A stretch of 64,000 nucleotides of DNA from the NCBI GenBank assembly GCA_002400495.2, contig NVQL02000052.1:1-64000 (forward strand), written 5' to 3'. The translations under genes and the position numbers were made by a program. Source of the stretch: Alphaproteobacteria bacterium. Lineage in GTDB: Bacteria; Pseudomonadota; Alphaproteobacteria; Rhizobiales; OSC116. Positions 54,574 to 63,617 of the stretch are shown in pieces. The first letter of the stretch is position 1. Each line of letters opens with the position of its first letter. The notes beneath the pieces were generated by a model. It had not been told where the DNA came from and did no database searches. It saw only the letters and a list, made by a program, of their open reading frames with translations.

Positions 54574-55795
54574 AGCTGCGGCAATCTTCGATGATGATGC
54601 CGTCATTTGGCAATTGGCCGAGGGTGAGAGGTTCGACTTTGGCCGATATTTTTGTGGTGGCTTTTAGTGTTTCGGCTATTTTTACTAAGGTTTTATCATC
54701 TGCACTGGTGGTTAGTTCGACTTGCAATATGGCGGTGTCTTGTCCATCGACGGCATTGACTATAAACCGGGCTTTTTTTATTTCTGAATGAGCTGCGATG
54801 ATCTCGGCGATTTGTTTGGGGTGTACAAACATGCCTTTGACTTTGCAGGTTTGATCGGCACGGCCAAGCCAGCCTTTTAGACGCCTATTTGTTCGTTTCA
54901 CTGTGTTGTCGTGAGGCAATATCATTGATAAATCACCTGTTGCGAAGCGTATTAGTGGGTAGACTTTATTGGTCAATAATGTCACCACCACTTCGCCGAC
55001 TTGCCCATCGGCCAGCACATTGCCTGTGCCTGGGGTGACGATTTCTACAATGACATCTTCATCAATTACTAAGCCTGCGTCATCATCTTGATAGGCGATT
55101 AGGCCTAGATCAGCGGTGGCATAGCATTCTTTTACTGCGATGTTATGCGACTGGTAAAAATCTTTAAGTTGGGGGAAAAAAGGGCCGCCTGATACCAAGC
55201 CTTTGGTTATGCTGGTTAGGTTTTTGCCTGTTTCTTTGGCTCGTTCGATGATTAATTTTAAAAAATCAGGGGTGCCGACATAGGTGTTTAATGTGAAGGC
55301 TTGAATGGCTTTGATTTGGTCGTCTCGCATGCCTGCACCGCCTGGGTAGACTGGGCAGCCAATCTTAGTTGCACCGCCTTCGAACATCAGGCCTGCTGGG
55401 GTGTGATGGTAGGAAAAACAGTTTAACACGCGGTCGTTGGCATTGATGCCAGCTGCCGCCATGGCGCGGGCTAAACGATGCTCGTTTTCTTGTCGCCCCA
55501 TTGGTTCTGCTATTGGGCCAGGGGATAGGAATAGGTTTTTTAGGCTGGTTATTGGTACGGCATTCATGCCTGCAAATGGTGCGCTGGGGGTTTGTAAATC
55601 CATTAGGTCGGATTTACGCACTAGAGGGAGTTTTTGCAGATCATCTAGGGTTACAATGTCGGTGCAATTGGCTAAGCTATTGGCGAAATAATCGGTGTTT
55701 TTACGCGCATAGGCCACTTGCGCTTGCAGTTGTGCCAACTGCTCCAGCTGTCTTTGCTGGGGATCTCTTTGTTCTAATACATCTAAAATTACCAT
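54566..55795 (-). CDS. phenylacetate-CoA ligase-like adenylate-forming enzyme
   Basis: A 409-residue PaaK-family (COG1541) protein, slightly shorter than PaaK itself. It begins with the helical LAQLQAQVAYARKNTDYFAN, has LPLVRKSDLM, FLSPGPIAEPMGRQE in the position of the phosphate loop, and TGDLSMI plus RLKGWLGRADQTCKVKGMFV of the C-terminal adenylation motifs. The canonical SSGTTG is not seen in the loop, where SPGPIAEP stands instead. Substrate is probably an aromatic or other carboxylic acid imported by the Liv-type transporter. Confidence 0.85.
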   Translation of the reverse strand: MVILDVLEQRDPQQRQLEQLAQLQAQVAYARKNTDYFANSLANCTDIVTLDDLQKLPLVRKSDLMDLQTPSAPFAGMNAVPITSLKNLFLSPGPIAEPMGRQENEHRLARAMAAAGINANDRVLNCFSYHHTPAGLMFEGGATKIGCPVYPGGAGMRDDQIKAIQAFTLNTYVGTPDFLKLIIERAKETGKNLTSITKGLVSGGPFFPQLKDFYQSHNIAVKECYATADLGLIAYQDDDAGLVIDEDVIVEIVTPGTGNVLADGQVGEVVVTLLTNKVYPLIRFATGDLSMILPHDNTVKRTNRRLKGWLGRADQTCKVKGMFVHPKQIAEIIAAHSEIKKARFIVNAVDGQDTAILQVELTTSADDKTLVKIAETLKATTKISAKVEPLTLGQLPNDGIIIEDCRSYE

Positions 55796-55806
55796 GATTT
55801 ACCTAT

Positions 55807-56643
55807 TTATAACCAACGTTTGCGACGTTTAAATGATTTTATGTTTTTGAAGCTTTTGCGCTCATCGCCGCCGCCACCTAAATAAAATTCTTTTACATCT
55901 TCATTATTTTTAAGCTCTTCGGCTGTGCCGTCGAGTACGATTTTGCCGTTTTCCATGATGTAACCGAAATCGGCGGCGTTTAGTGCCATGGTGGCATTCT
56001 GCTCGACCAAAAGAATCGAAATGCCCAATTCATCGTTCATGCGTTTGATGATGCCGAACACTTCTTTTACCAATAGGGGTGATAAGCCCATTGATGGTTC
56101 GTCCATTAAAATTAGTTTTGGTTTGGCCATTAACGCACGTCCAATGGCTAGCATTTGTTGTTCGCCACCAGAAAGATAGCCTGCTGCGCCGCCTGTAATG
56201 CTGCGTTCTTTTAGGCGTGGGAAGAAGTGAAACACTTTTTCAATCTCTTCATTCATATTGAAATTCTTGCGGGTGAATGCGCCTAATTTTAGGTTTTCTA
56301 GCAGCGTCATATCTTGGACAATGCCGCGGCCTTCCATCACTTGAAAAACGCCTTTGCGCACCACTTTATCGGGGCTGGTGCCTGCGATATTTTGGCCTTC
56401 AAAATTTATACTGCCGCGTGAGACTTCGCCATCTTCGGTGTTTAGCAAGCCTGAAATGGCTTTTAATGTGGTTGATTTACCTGCGCCATTGGCACCTAAC
56501 AAGGCGGTGATTTTACCGCGCTGTACATTGAGGCTAAGCCCGCGCAAAACCAAAATAACTTCGCTATAAACCACTTCGATATTGTTGACCGATAAAATAT
56601 AATCAGTGTTGGTTTTTTGTGCTGCTTGTGCCATGTCATTCAT
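55807..56643 (-). CDS. branched-chain amino acid-type ABC transporter ATPase (LivF family)
   Basis: About 278 residues from ATG 56643 (TTG 56658 and ATG 56634 are alternatives). Walker A GANGAGKST, signature LSGGEQQMLAIGRALM, Walker B LILMDEPSMGLSP, switch VEQNA. The basic C-terminal tail after the core (ERKSFKNIKSFKRRKRWL) is longer than in most LivF proteins. It partners LivG at 61944-62771. Confidence 0.9.
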   Translation of the reverse strand: MNDMAQAAQKTNTDYILSVNNIEVVYSEVILVLRGLSLNVQRGKITALLGANGAGKSTTLKAISGLLNTEDGEVSRGSINFEGQNIAGTSPDKVVRKGVFQVMEGRGIVQDMTLLENLKLGAFTRKNFNMNEEIEKVFHFFPRLKERSITGGAAGYLSGGEQQMLAIGRALMAKPKLILMDEPSMGLSPLLVKEVFGIIKRMNDELGISILLVEQNATMALNAADFGYIMENGKIVLDGTAEELKNNEDVKEFYLGGGGDERKSFKNIKSFKRRKRWL

Positions 56644-56668
56644 CCAATTGTCAGTCAAAATTCTGAGT

Positions 56669-56694
56669 GAGTGTGAAAATTGCTTTTCACACTC
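56669..56694 (-). terminator. intercistronic hairpin after the livK-type gene
   Basis: Perfect 11-bp stem GAGTGTGAAAA / TTTTCACACTC with a 4-nt loop, 33 nt past the binding-protein stop and before the livF-type gene on the minus strand. Read on the minus strand the stem's left arm ends in four A and its right arm begins with four T inside the stem, without a clear T-run after it, so it may stabilise or attenuate rather than end the transcript. Confidence 0.6.
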
Positions 56695-56727
56695 TTTATT
56701 ATGTGAGGCTAATTCTAGTAACCAATA

Positions 56728-57954
56728 CTAATAACCAATCCAATCATCACGACGAGGTAATGATACCGTATCAAGCAGTTCGATGACCACTTTACCGTCA
56801 ATGAATGACCCACGGTTTACAGATACAACTGTTGTGCCGCGATGGTCGGTTTCTGTCCAAGTTGAAGGCATACAAACACCTTCTAAGCCAGCAGGAACCC
56901 AATCTTTGCGGGTTTCCATGCCTTTTTTAATGTTGGCGCCCGTGAGGCCGCCATTGGCTTTGGCCCATTCCATAGCTTCTTTCATATAATATGTGCTGCA
57001 AATGCCGCGAATGTAATGATGCGTTGGTTTATCATCATCAGCTGCGCCTGAAAGCGCGGCAATGGCGTTGACCAATTTCATACCTGATACATCTGCACCC
57101 CAGAAAGGCGATGCGGATGGGAAGATATAATCAACCGCTTCGGCAGCTTCGATGGTTTTATAATCGCCGCCCCAAATGTTGGCCATATATTGCACATCAG
57201 TGCCGACTGTTTTACAAGATTTTAGCAATGAAACCACAGAACCGCCTAAATTGCCGATAAAGGCATAGTTTGCACCAGATTCTTTGATGGTTAGGCATTG
57301 AGCTTTAAAATCACCCGGTGCCATTGGCACGACGATTGGGTCAAGCACTTTGAAACCTAGCTCACCCGCATATTCATTACACGCGGCTTTTGGTGCGTTT
57401 GGATATGGATGGTTATCGCCAGTGTAGACAAATACAGGGTTTGCATTGCCAGCTTGTTTGGCATCAGCTGCTGCCCATTGCACCATAGCGCGGCAACCAT
57501 CTGAATATGATGGGCCATAGAAATAGTTATATGGTGCGGCTTTTTTAGTGTTTGGGTTTAGCTTCGTTGGGTCAGTTAAATGACCTGAATATGATGCTGA
57601 CCATACTGGAATTTCATCACGTGCAACAAATGAGATCAGCGCCTCGGTATCGCCTGTGCCCCAACCTTGCAAGGCAACCATGCCGCGTGATTTCCATTTT
57701 TTATAGGCCGCGATGGCTTGCGGCACTTTATAGGCATAGTCAATTTGGTCAAGCTCGATGGTTGTGCCATCAATGCCGCCATTGGCGTTGATATAGGCAA
57801 TGGCGTCTTTAATGCCTGGGCCATAAGTTCTGCCAACAAAGGCTGTTGGGCCTGTATAATCGACCAATTGGCCAACCAATATACTATCGGCTTGCACGGC
57901 TGTTGAGCTTAATAAAGCGCCAACGGCTAATGCTATTTTTAGTGTTTTTAACAT
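56728..57954 (-). CDS. ABC transporter substrate-binding protein (LivK-like)
   Basis: A 408-residue periplasmic protein with signal peptide MLKTLKIALAVGALLSSTAV, cleaved near VQA-DS. The type I fold is indicated by ILVGQLVDYTGPTAFVGRTY, INANGGIDGTTIELDQIDYA and GWGTGDTEALISFVARDEIP. Such proteins in operons with acyl-CoA ligases usually bind carboxylic or aromatic acids rather than amino acids (general observation). Its high position in the operon, with a hairpin after it, fits its need for high expression. Confidence 0.92.
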   Translation of the reverse strand: MLKTLKIALAVGALLSSTAVQADSILVGQLVDYTGPTAFVGRTYGPGIKDAIAYINANGGIDGTTIELDQIDYAYKVPQAIAAYKKWKSRGMVALQGWGTGDTEALISFVARDEIPVWSASYSGHLTDPTKLNPNTKKAAPYNYFYGPSYSDGCRAMVQWAAADAKQAGNANPVFVYTGDNHPYPNAPKAACNEYAGELGFKVLDPIVVPMAPGDFKAQCLTIKESGANYAFIGNLGGSVVSLLKSCKTVGTDVQYMANIWGGDYKTIEAAEAVDYIFPSASPFWGADVSGMKLVNAIAALSGAADDDKPTHHYIRGICSTYYMKEAMEWAKANGGLTGANIKKGMETRKDWVPAGLEGVCMPSTWTETDHRGTTVVSVNRGSFIDGKVVIELLDTVSLPRRDDWIGY

Positions 57955-58006
57955 TGTTTTCCCTCTCTGGTTTAGTCTTAAAATTCCTTAGCAACATCCC
58001 TCAACG

Positions 58007-59065
58007 TTAGTAAGAAAATGGATAAAGCTTCCAATAAGCTTTAATGAGTTTCCATCTGTGTGCCAGACCTTCTGGCTCAAAGATTAGAAATAATACAATT
58101 GCAGCACCGACGCTCATTTCTTTGACATAGGCTTTGCCGTCGGCGATTGATTCTGGCAGCACGATGTCGGCCATAATTTCGGTAAACTCCGGCAATAATG
58201 TGATGAAAATCGCGCCTAACACTGATCCCATTACTGAGCCTAAACCGCCGATGATGATCATGGCTAAAAATGAGATGGACAGGCCAAGCGTAAAACCTTC
58301 GACAGATACGAAGCCTAAATAATGGCCGTATAGAGCGCCGCCAATGCCTGCGAAGGCGCTGGATATGCCGAACGATAAAATACGGTATTTGGTGAGGTTG
58401 ATGCCCATAATTTCGGCTGATAAATAATGATCGCGCACGGCGACCAATGCGCGGCCATCGCGGGTGCGTATTAGGTTGGCGGCGGCGATGAGGCTGACGA
58501 CTAACCAGAATAATACGAGGTAGAAATATTTTTGATCAGTGTCTAACTCTATGCCTAAAAAGTTAACAATTTCGGCTAAGGAGCCTGATGAACCGCCTGA
58601 GAACCAATTGGCACGGGCGTAGAAATCTTCCAATATAAATTGTGAAGCTAAGGTGGCGATGGCTAGGTATAGGCCTTTGATGCGTGCTGCGGGTATGCCG
58701 AATATGAGGCCAACGGCTGCGGTGGCAAAGCCTGCTAGCGGGATGGTGAAAAATACGGGGATGCCTGTCGCGTTGTTTAAATAGGCGCTGAATATGGCGC
58801 CAAAGCCAAAAAATGCACCATGGCCAAGGCTAATTTGGCCTGTGAAGCCGACCAATATGTTTAGGCCAATGGCGGCGATGCTGTAATAGCCGATTTGGAT
58901 GAGTAGGCTGAGGTGGTAATCGTTGCCAATCATTGGGAAGGCAAGGAGTAAAAACAGGCCACCGATCGCCGCATATAATGAATTTCTCGAAGGGAAAATC
59001 GTCATATCCGATTTGTAGCTGGTGCGGTAATCGCCGCACGGACGTGGGGAAGAAATACCCGCCAT
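58007..59065 (-). CDS. ABC transporter permease (LivM-like)
   Basis: A 352-residue permease with about nine to ten hydrophobic segments; GAAAGGG precedes the ATG. It has LVGFTGQISLGHGAFFGFGA and LLAMIIIGGLGSVMGSVLGA-type segments (here FLAMIIIGGLGSVMGSVLGA), hallmarks of LivM. An N-terminal extension (MAGISSPRPCGDYRTSYKSD) precedes the first helix. Starts 2 nt after the LivH stop. Confidence 0.93.
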   Translation of the reverse strand: MAGISSPRPCGDYRTSYKSDMTIFPSRNSLYAAIGGLFLLLAFPMIGNDYHLSLLIQIGYYSIAAIGLNILVGFTGQISLGHGAFFGFGAIFSAYLNNATGIPVFFTIPLAGFATAAVGLIFGIPAARIKGLYLAIATLASQFILEDFYARANWFSGGSSGSLAEIVNFLGIELDTDQKYFYLVLFWLVVSLIAAANLIRTRDGRALVAVRDHYLSAEIMGINLTKYRILSFGISSAFAGIGGALYGHYLGFVSVEGFTLGLSISFLAMIIIGGLGSVMGSVLGAIFITLLPEFTEIMADIVLPESIADGKAYVKEMSVGAAIVLFLIFEPEGLAHRWKLIKAYWKLYPFSY

Positions 59066-59067
59066 AA

Positions 59068-59961
59068 TTAAACCCTTTCAATGTCTGGCGTGCCAAACAA
59101 GCCATATGGTTTGATCATTAAAATCACAATTAAAATATAAAATGGGGCGATTTGATACATGTTGCCGATGTGTAAATATTGTCCATCTACGAATTCGGCC
59201 AGATTTTCTAGCACACCGATGATGACGCCGCCAACCACCCCGCCGACAATGCTATCCATGCCGCCGACAATTACTGCGGGGAAGACTTTAATGCCGATGA
59301 AAGACAGAGCGGTTGAAACGGCTGATACCATGCCGATGATGATGCCTGCGACCGCTGAAACTACAGCTGAGATTGCCCATGCCATCATGAATACATGCTT
59401 GATGGATATGCCTAAAGATTGCGCAATTTGTTGGTTATAAGCCGTGGCGCGCATGGCTAAACCGAAGCGCGAATAGCGGAAGAATAAGAAGAAAATAATC
59501 ATAATCGCGACCGACATGGCGATTGACATTAGATAGGCTGTCTCGACATTGAGGCCGCCAATGTTGACCACTTCGACCTCGAATATTTTAGGGTAACTCA
59601 CCGCGCTATTGCCGAAAATCCAGCTCATTAGCGATTGCATGAAGCTTGAAAAACCAATGGTTACCATGATGATGGAAATGATGGGCTCGCCAATTAACGG
59701 CCGCAAGATTAGCATTTGCACCACGATGCCAAATACTGCCATAAAGCCCATTGTCAGCAAGAAACCAATCCAGAACGGCAATTCATATTCGACTAGGAAA
59801 TATAAACAAACCCATGCGCCCAATAATAAAAATTCGCCTTGGGCAAAGTTAACCACTTGAGTTGACTTGTAAATCAGCACAAAGCACATGGCGACAACGC
59901 CATATAACAGGCCGACAATGACGCCGTTAATTAAAAGTTGAAACAGTAGATCCCAATTCAT
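59068..59961 (-). CDS. ABC transporter permease (LivH-like)
   Basis: A 297-residue permease. LINGVIVGLLYGVVAMCFVL, VNFAQGEFLLLGAWV and the C-terminal GGMDSIVGGVVGGVIIGVLE are typical of LivH. It forms a dimer with the LivM-type protein. AAAGGG stands before its ATG. It lies between an acyl-CoA synthetase gene and livM. Confidence 0.93.
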   Translation of the reverse strand: MNWDLLFQLLINGVIVGLLYGVVAMCFVLIYKSTQVVNFAQGEFLLLGAWVCLYFLVEYELPFWIGFLLTMGFMAVFGIVVQMLILRPLIGEPIISIIMVTIGFSSFMQSLMSWIFGNSAVSYPKIFEVEVVNIGGLNVETAYLMSIAMSVAIMIIFFLFFRYSRFGLAMRATAYNQQIAQSLGISIKHVFMMAWAISAVVSAVAGIIIGMVSAVSTALSFIGIKVFPAVIVGGMDSIVGGVVGGVIIGVLENLAEFVDGQYLHIGNMYQIAPFYILIVILMIKPYGLFGTPDIERV

Positions 59962-59976
59962 GTAAATGCCCTTTCT

Positions 59977-61947
59977 TTATATTTTTTCGACTTTAACGGT
60001 GGTTTGAATGCGTTGCTGACCACCGTCTTGGAAATGAATGACCGTGTCGATTTCGATTTGTTGTTTGTCTGAATAAAGCGTTTCGATGATGTCGGCGTAT
60101 TTTTGACTGATCACTTTGCGGCGCACTTTTAGCGTGCGGGTTAGTTCGCCATCATCGGCATCTAGCGCTTTATATAGCAGGATGAATTTTTTGATTTTTT
60201 GCGCGTCAGGTAGGGTTTTATTGACCATTTCCACTTCTTTGCGCAACATTTCGTAAATTTCTGGCCGTGCTGAAAGGTCGGTATAGGTGGTGAAGTTGAT
60301 GCGATTTTTCTCTGCCCATTTCGAGACGATTGGGAAGCGAATGCAGATCATTGCGGTTAGATAATCTTGGCCTGAGCCCAAAATTACCGCTTCGGCGACA
60401 TAAGCCGAGAATTTGAGTTTATTCTCGATGTAAGCGGGTGAAAAGCGCACATCTTGGCTGGTTGTTGCCAAATCTGAAATGCGGTCGATGATGACTAGAT
60501 GGCCTGCATCGTTGTAATAGCCTGCATCGCCAGTGCGCATCCAGTGGTTTTCGGTAAACGCTTCTTTGGTGGCCTCCTCGTTTAAATAATAGCCGTCCAT
60601 CATATTGGCGTGGCGCACCACAACCTCGCCAATGCCTTCTTTATCGGGTTGATCGATCACCATTTCGACATTGTTAAAACCGTGGCCGACACTGTCATAA
60701 TCGACGTCATTGGTTTCGTGCAATGTGTAGGCGCCTAAGCTTTCGGTCTGGCCGTATAGCTGGCGTAGGGGCACTCCCATGGCTAGGAAGAATTTGAATG
60801 TGTCTGGCCCGAGCGCTGCGCCACCTGTTGCGGCGGATGTTACGTGGCTTAAGCCCAAGCTGTCTTTTAATGCGCGGAATAAGAGGAAATGTGCCAAGGG
60901 TGATTTTGTGCCTTCATCGACGGCTTTCAGCCCCATATTCATGCCTAACTTATACATATATTGTTTAAATTTATCGGCATCCATAATTTGTGCGCGCACG
61001 TCACCCGCAATTTGCTCCCATAAGCGCGGGGCGAATAAAACAAAGGTCGGGCCAATTTCGCGCAGGTCGCTCAACATGGTTTCGGCTTCTTCGACAAAAT
61101 TGACTTTCATGCGTGCCAAGAGTGACCAACCGACTGCGTAAATTTGTTCCATAATCCAACTTAGCGGCAGGGTGGAGACATATTCGTCATCGGAATTTTT
61201 GGGGTCGGCTTGCAAATAGTTCACACAATGATGAATTAGTGATTTGTGGCTAATCATGGTGAGCTTTGGGTTGCCTGTGGTGCCTGACGTTGCGCATAAT
61301 AAAGCGATGTCGCTGCCTTTGACTTTTTTGAGCAAGCGCCTGAATACGCCATTGTCATTGGCTTGGATTTTGCGGCCAATTTCTTCAAAATCTGCAAGGC
61401 TGATAAGACGTTCATCATCATATTTGCGCATACCGCGTGGGTCGGCATAAATGATTTTTTGTACGGATGGAATGCGGTCGGCTAAATTTAAAAATTTATC
61501 TACCTGCTCTTCATCTTCGGCGAAAATAAATTTCGGTTTTGCATAGTCGATTAAATAAGAGATTTCATCTTCTAACGCGTCGCGATATATGCCTAAGCTC
61601 ATGCCACGGTTGGCTTGGCAGGCAATTTCTGCCCAAATCCATGCGGGGCGGTTGTCGCCGATGATGCCGACAATGTCACCTTTTTCGAAACCAAAATCGG
61701 CCAAAGCGAGGCCAATATTTCGCACGTGAGTGTAATAATTTGTCCATGTGTAACTTTGCCAAATGCCAAATTCTTTTTCGCGCATGGCGGTTTCATCGCC
61801 ATGATGGTTCATATTGTGCAGCAGCACAGCGGGCAGGCTTTCGATGCCAGAAAGGTCTAACAAGCCATCAACTTTTTCTGGCCATACATTCATACGGCTG
61901 AAATTATTATTGCCTGTATTGGGGTCTAAATTAACGATTTCACTCAT
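59977..61947 (-). CDS. AMP-binding long-chain acyl-CoA synthetase
   Basis: A 656-residue adenylate-forming enzyme. The phosphate loop is LLCATSGTTGNPKLTMISHK, followed by TLPLSWIMEQIY and the ATP-binding LYGQTESLGAYTLHETNDVD. The motif RTGDAGYYNDAGHLVIIDRI and the C-terminal ELTRTLKVRRKVI complete the family set. Its presence among liv genes, with ATGA overlap to livG, suggests that the imported acid is activated to its CoA ester at once. Confidence 0.93.
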   Translation of the reverse strand: MSEIVNLDPNTGNNNFSRMNVWPEKVDGLLDLSGIESLPAVLLHNMNHHGDETAMREKEFGIWQSYTWTNYYTHVRNIGLALADFGFEKGDIVGIIGDNRPAWIWAEIACQANRGMSLGIYRDALEDEISYLIDYAKPKFIFAEDEEQVDKFLNLADRIPSVQKIIYADPRGMRKYDDERLISLADFEEIGRKIQANDNGVFRRLLKKVKGSDIALLCATSGTTGNPKLTMISHKSLIHHCVNYLQADPKNSDDEYVSTLPLSWIMEQIYAVGWSLLARMKVNFVEEAETMLSDLREIGPTFVLFAPRLWEQIAGDVRAQIMDADKFKQYMYKLGMNMGLKAVDEGTKSPLAHFLLFRALKDSLGLSHVTSAATGGAALGPDTFKFFLAMGVPLRQLYGQTESLGAYTLHETNDVDYDSVGHGFNNVEMVIDQPDKEGIGEVVVRHANMMDGYYLNEEATKEAFTENHWMRTGDAGYYNDAGHLVIIDRISDLATTSQDVRFSPAYIENKLKFSAYVAEAVILGSGQDYLTAMICIRFPIVSKWAEKNRINFTTYTDLSARPEIYEMLRKEVEMVNKTLPDAQKIKKFILLYKALDADDGELTRTLKVRRKVISQKYADIIETLYSDKQQIEIDTVIHFQDGGQQRIQTTVKVEKI

Positions 61948-62771
61948 GACATCACCTCCGCATCATCTTCTTCTAATTCGCGAATATAATCATCTTCTTC
62001 GCCTAGATAGGCTTTTTTCACATGTTCATTCTGCATCACTTCTTCGGGCAAGCCGAGCGCAATTTGGCGGCCAAAATCTAGCACCATGACGCGGTCGGAT
62101 ATATCAATCACCACGCCCATATCGTGTTCGATCATCACAATGGTCATGCCTAATTCTTGGTTCAAATCGATGATATAGCGTGCCATATCTTCTTTTTCTT
62201 CTAAATTCATGCCAGCCATTGGCTCATCGAGCAGAATGATTTGCGGGCTTTGTGCTACCGCACGGGCAAGCTCGACACGTTTGCGTAGACCGTAGGATAA
62301 TTCGCCTGCGGGTTTGTTGCGCACATGTTGGATTTCTAAAAAATCTATAATGTCTTCAACTTTGCGGCGCTCGATTATCTCTTCTTTTTGCGCACCACCT
62401 ACCCAATAAAACATGCCGTTCATGAAATTATTTTTAAGCTGATGATGCCTGCCGACCATAATGTTATCGAGCACGCTCATATGGCCAAATAGCGCCAAAT
62501 TTTGGAATGTACGGCCAATGCCTAAACCTGCGCGGTCATTAACTGAATAGCCTTTGAGTGATTTGCCATTGAGCAATATCTCGCCAGATGTGGGTGTGTA
62601 GCGACCAGATATGCAATTGAGCATGGAAGTTTTGCCTGCGCCATTGGGGCCAATAATGGAAAAAATTTCGCCTTTTTTAATGTCATAACTTACATTTGAC
62701 AATGCATGCACACCACCAAATCTCAGCGATATATCCTGCGCTTGCAACAGCACATTTGTATTTTTATCCAC
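61944..62771 (-). CDS. branched-chain amino acid-type ABC transporter ATPase (LivG family)
   Basis: I favour GTG 62771, behind GGGAGG, giving 275 residues; TTG 62783 is an alternative. Walker A GPNGAGKTS, signature LSYGLRKRVELARAV, Walker B IILLDEPMAGMNLEE and switch IEHDMGVV. The signature LSYG is usual for LivG. First gene of the minus-strand operon, divergent from the TetR gene. Confidence 0.92.
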   Translation of the reverse strand: MDKNTNVLLQAQDISLRFGGVHALSNVSYDIKKGEIFSIIGPNGAGKTSMLNCISGRYTPTSGEILLNGKSLKGYSVNDRAGLGIGRTFQNLALFGHMSVLDNIMVGRHHQLKNNFMNGMFYWVGGAQKEEIIERRKVEDIIDFLEIQHVRNKPAGELSYGLRKRVELARAVAQSPQIILLDEPMAGMNLEEKEDMARYIIDLNQELGMTIVMIEHDMGVVIDISDRVMVLDFGRQIALGLPEEVMQNEHVKKAYLGEEDDYIRELEEDDAEVMS

Positions 62772-62910
62772 ATAACCTCCCAAATCTCAATTTATATGAG
62801 ACCCCAACTATTAAAACGCGCTTATTTTTATTATTATGCATTTGTGTAATAATTGGTTTTTGCAATATCTTTAATTTACATAGACGAAATTCTAGTTTAA
62901 CCTTAACCTA

Positions 62911-63020
62911 CAATACCCTAGGGTATGGTTATGGCGATAAGGGGGCCAAGCTGGATGTTTTTCACCTATAAATATTAACCTATAAGATTAAATTCAGCAG
63001 GTCAATACCCTACAGTATGG
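62911..63020. promoter_or_regulatory. duplicated TetR-type operator
   Basis: Two 18-nt copies, CAATACCCTAGGGTATGG (62911-62928) and CAATACCCTACAGTATGG (63003-63020), differ at two bases. The first contains the perfect 14-bp palindrome ATACCCTAGGGTAT. They lie between livG and the TetR gene, one 15 nt before the TetR ATG, as expected for autoregulation and control of the divergent operon. Confidence 0.7.
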
Positions 63021-63035
63021 AAAAATAACAATAAT

Positions 63036-63611
63036 ATGAATACGCGATTAAAAAACAATAATAACAAACGCTTAGGTAAAGAAGATTGGGTTCTAGCTGC
63101 GTTCACAACTTTGAGTGAAAGCGGTGTGGCGGCTGTTAGGGTGGTGGTTTTGGCTAAAAATATGGGGGTTACCAAAGGTAGCTTCTATTGGCACTTTGAA
63201 AACCGTCAGGAGTTGCTGGATGCGATTTTGAAAAAATGGCGGTTCGAACAAAGGGTTATTGACCGCGTCGAGGCCATTGGTGGTACGCCTAAAACCATGC
63301 TTAAAAACTTACTGGCGAGTGTGCCGCGGTCAGTGAGGCGAAATAAAAGTGGTGCGACTGAGCTTGCAGTGCGTTCGTGGGCACGTAATGACGAAAAAGC
63401 TGCCGAGGCTGTGGCGATGGTTGATAAAGAGCGGATAGTTTGGACGAAACAACGATTAATTGATATGGGATTTAGTGAAGACATTGCCGAAATGCGTGCC
63501 TTTACCATTTATAGCTATATCATGGCGCAAGGAGTTTTCTCGACCGAAAAAATACCCGACATATTGGAGCGCATTCATGATAATGCGGTTGAGATGTTTT
63601 TGCAGAAATAA
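63036..63611 (+). CDS. TetR-family regulator
   Basis: A 191-residue regulator. The N-terminal HTH runs from about 15 to 60 and includes VLAKNMGVTKGSFYWHFENR, typical of TetR. The C-terminal helical ligand domain is unassigned. Divergent from livG, with duplicated operators between. It probably senses the imported acid or its CoA ester. Confidence 0.92.
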   Translation: MNTRLKNNNNKRLGKEDWVLAAFTTLSESGVAAVRVVVLAKNMGVTKGSFYWHFENRQELLDAILKKWRFEQRVIDRVEAIGGTPKTMLKNLLASVPRSVRRNKSGATELAVRSWARNDEKAAEAVAMVDKERIVWTKQRLIDMGFSEDIAEMRAFTIYSYIMAQGVFSTEKIPDILERIHDNAVEMFLQK

Positions 63612-63617
63612 GTCATA

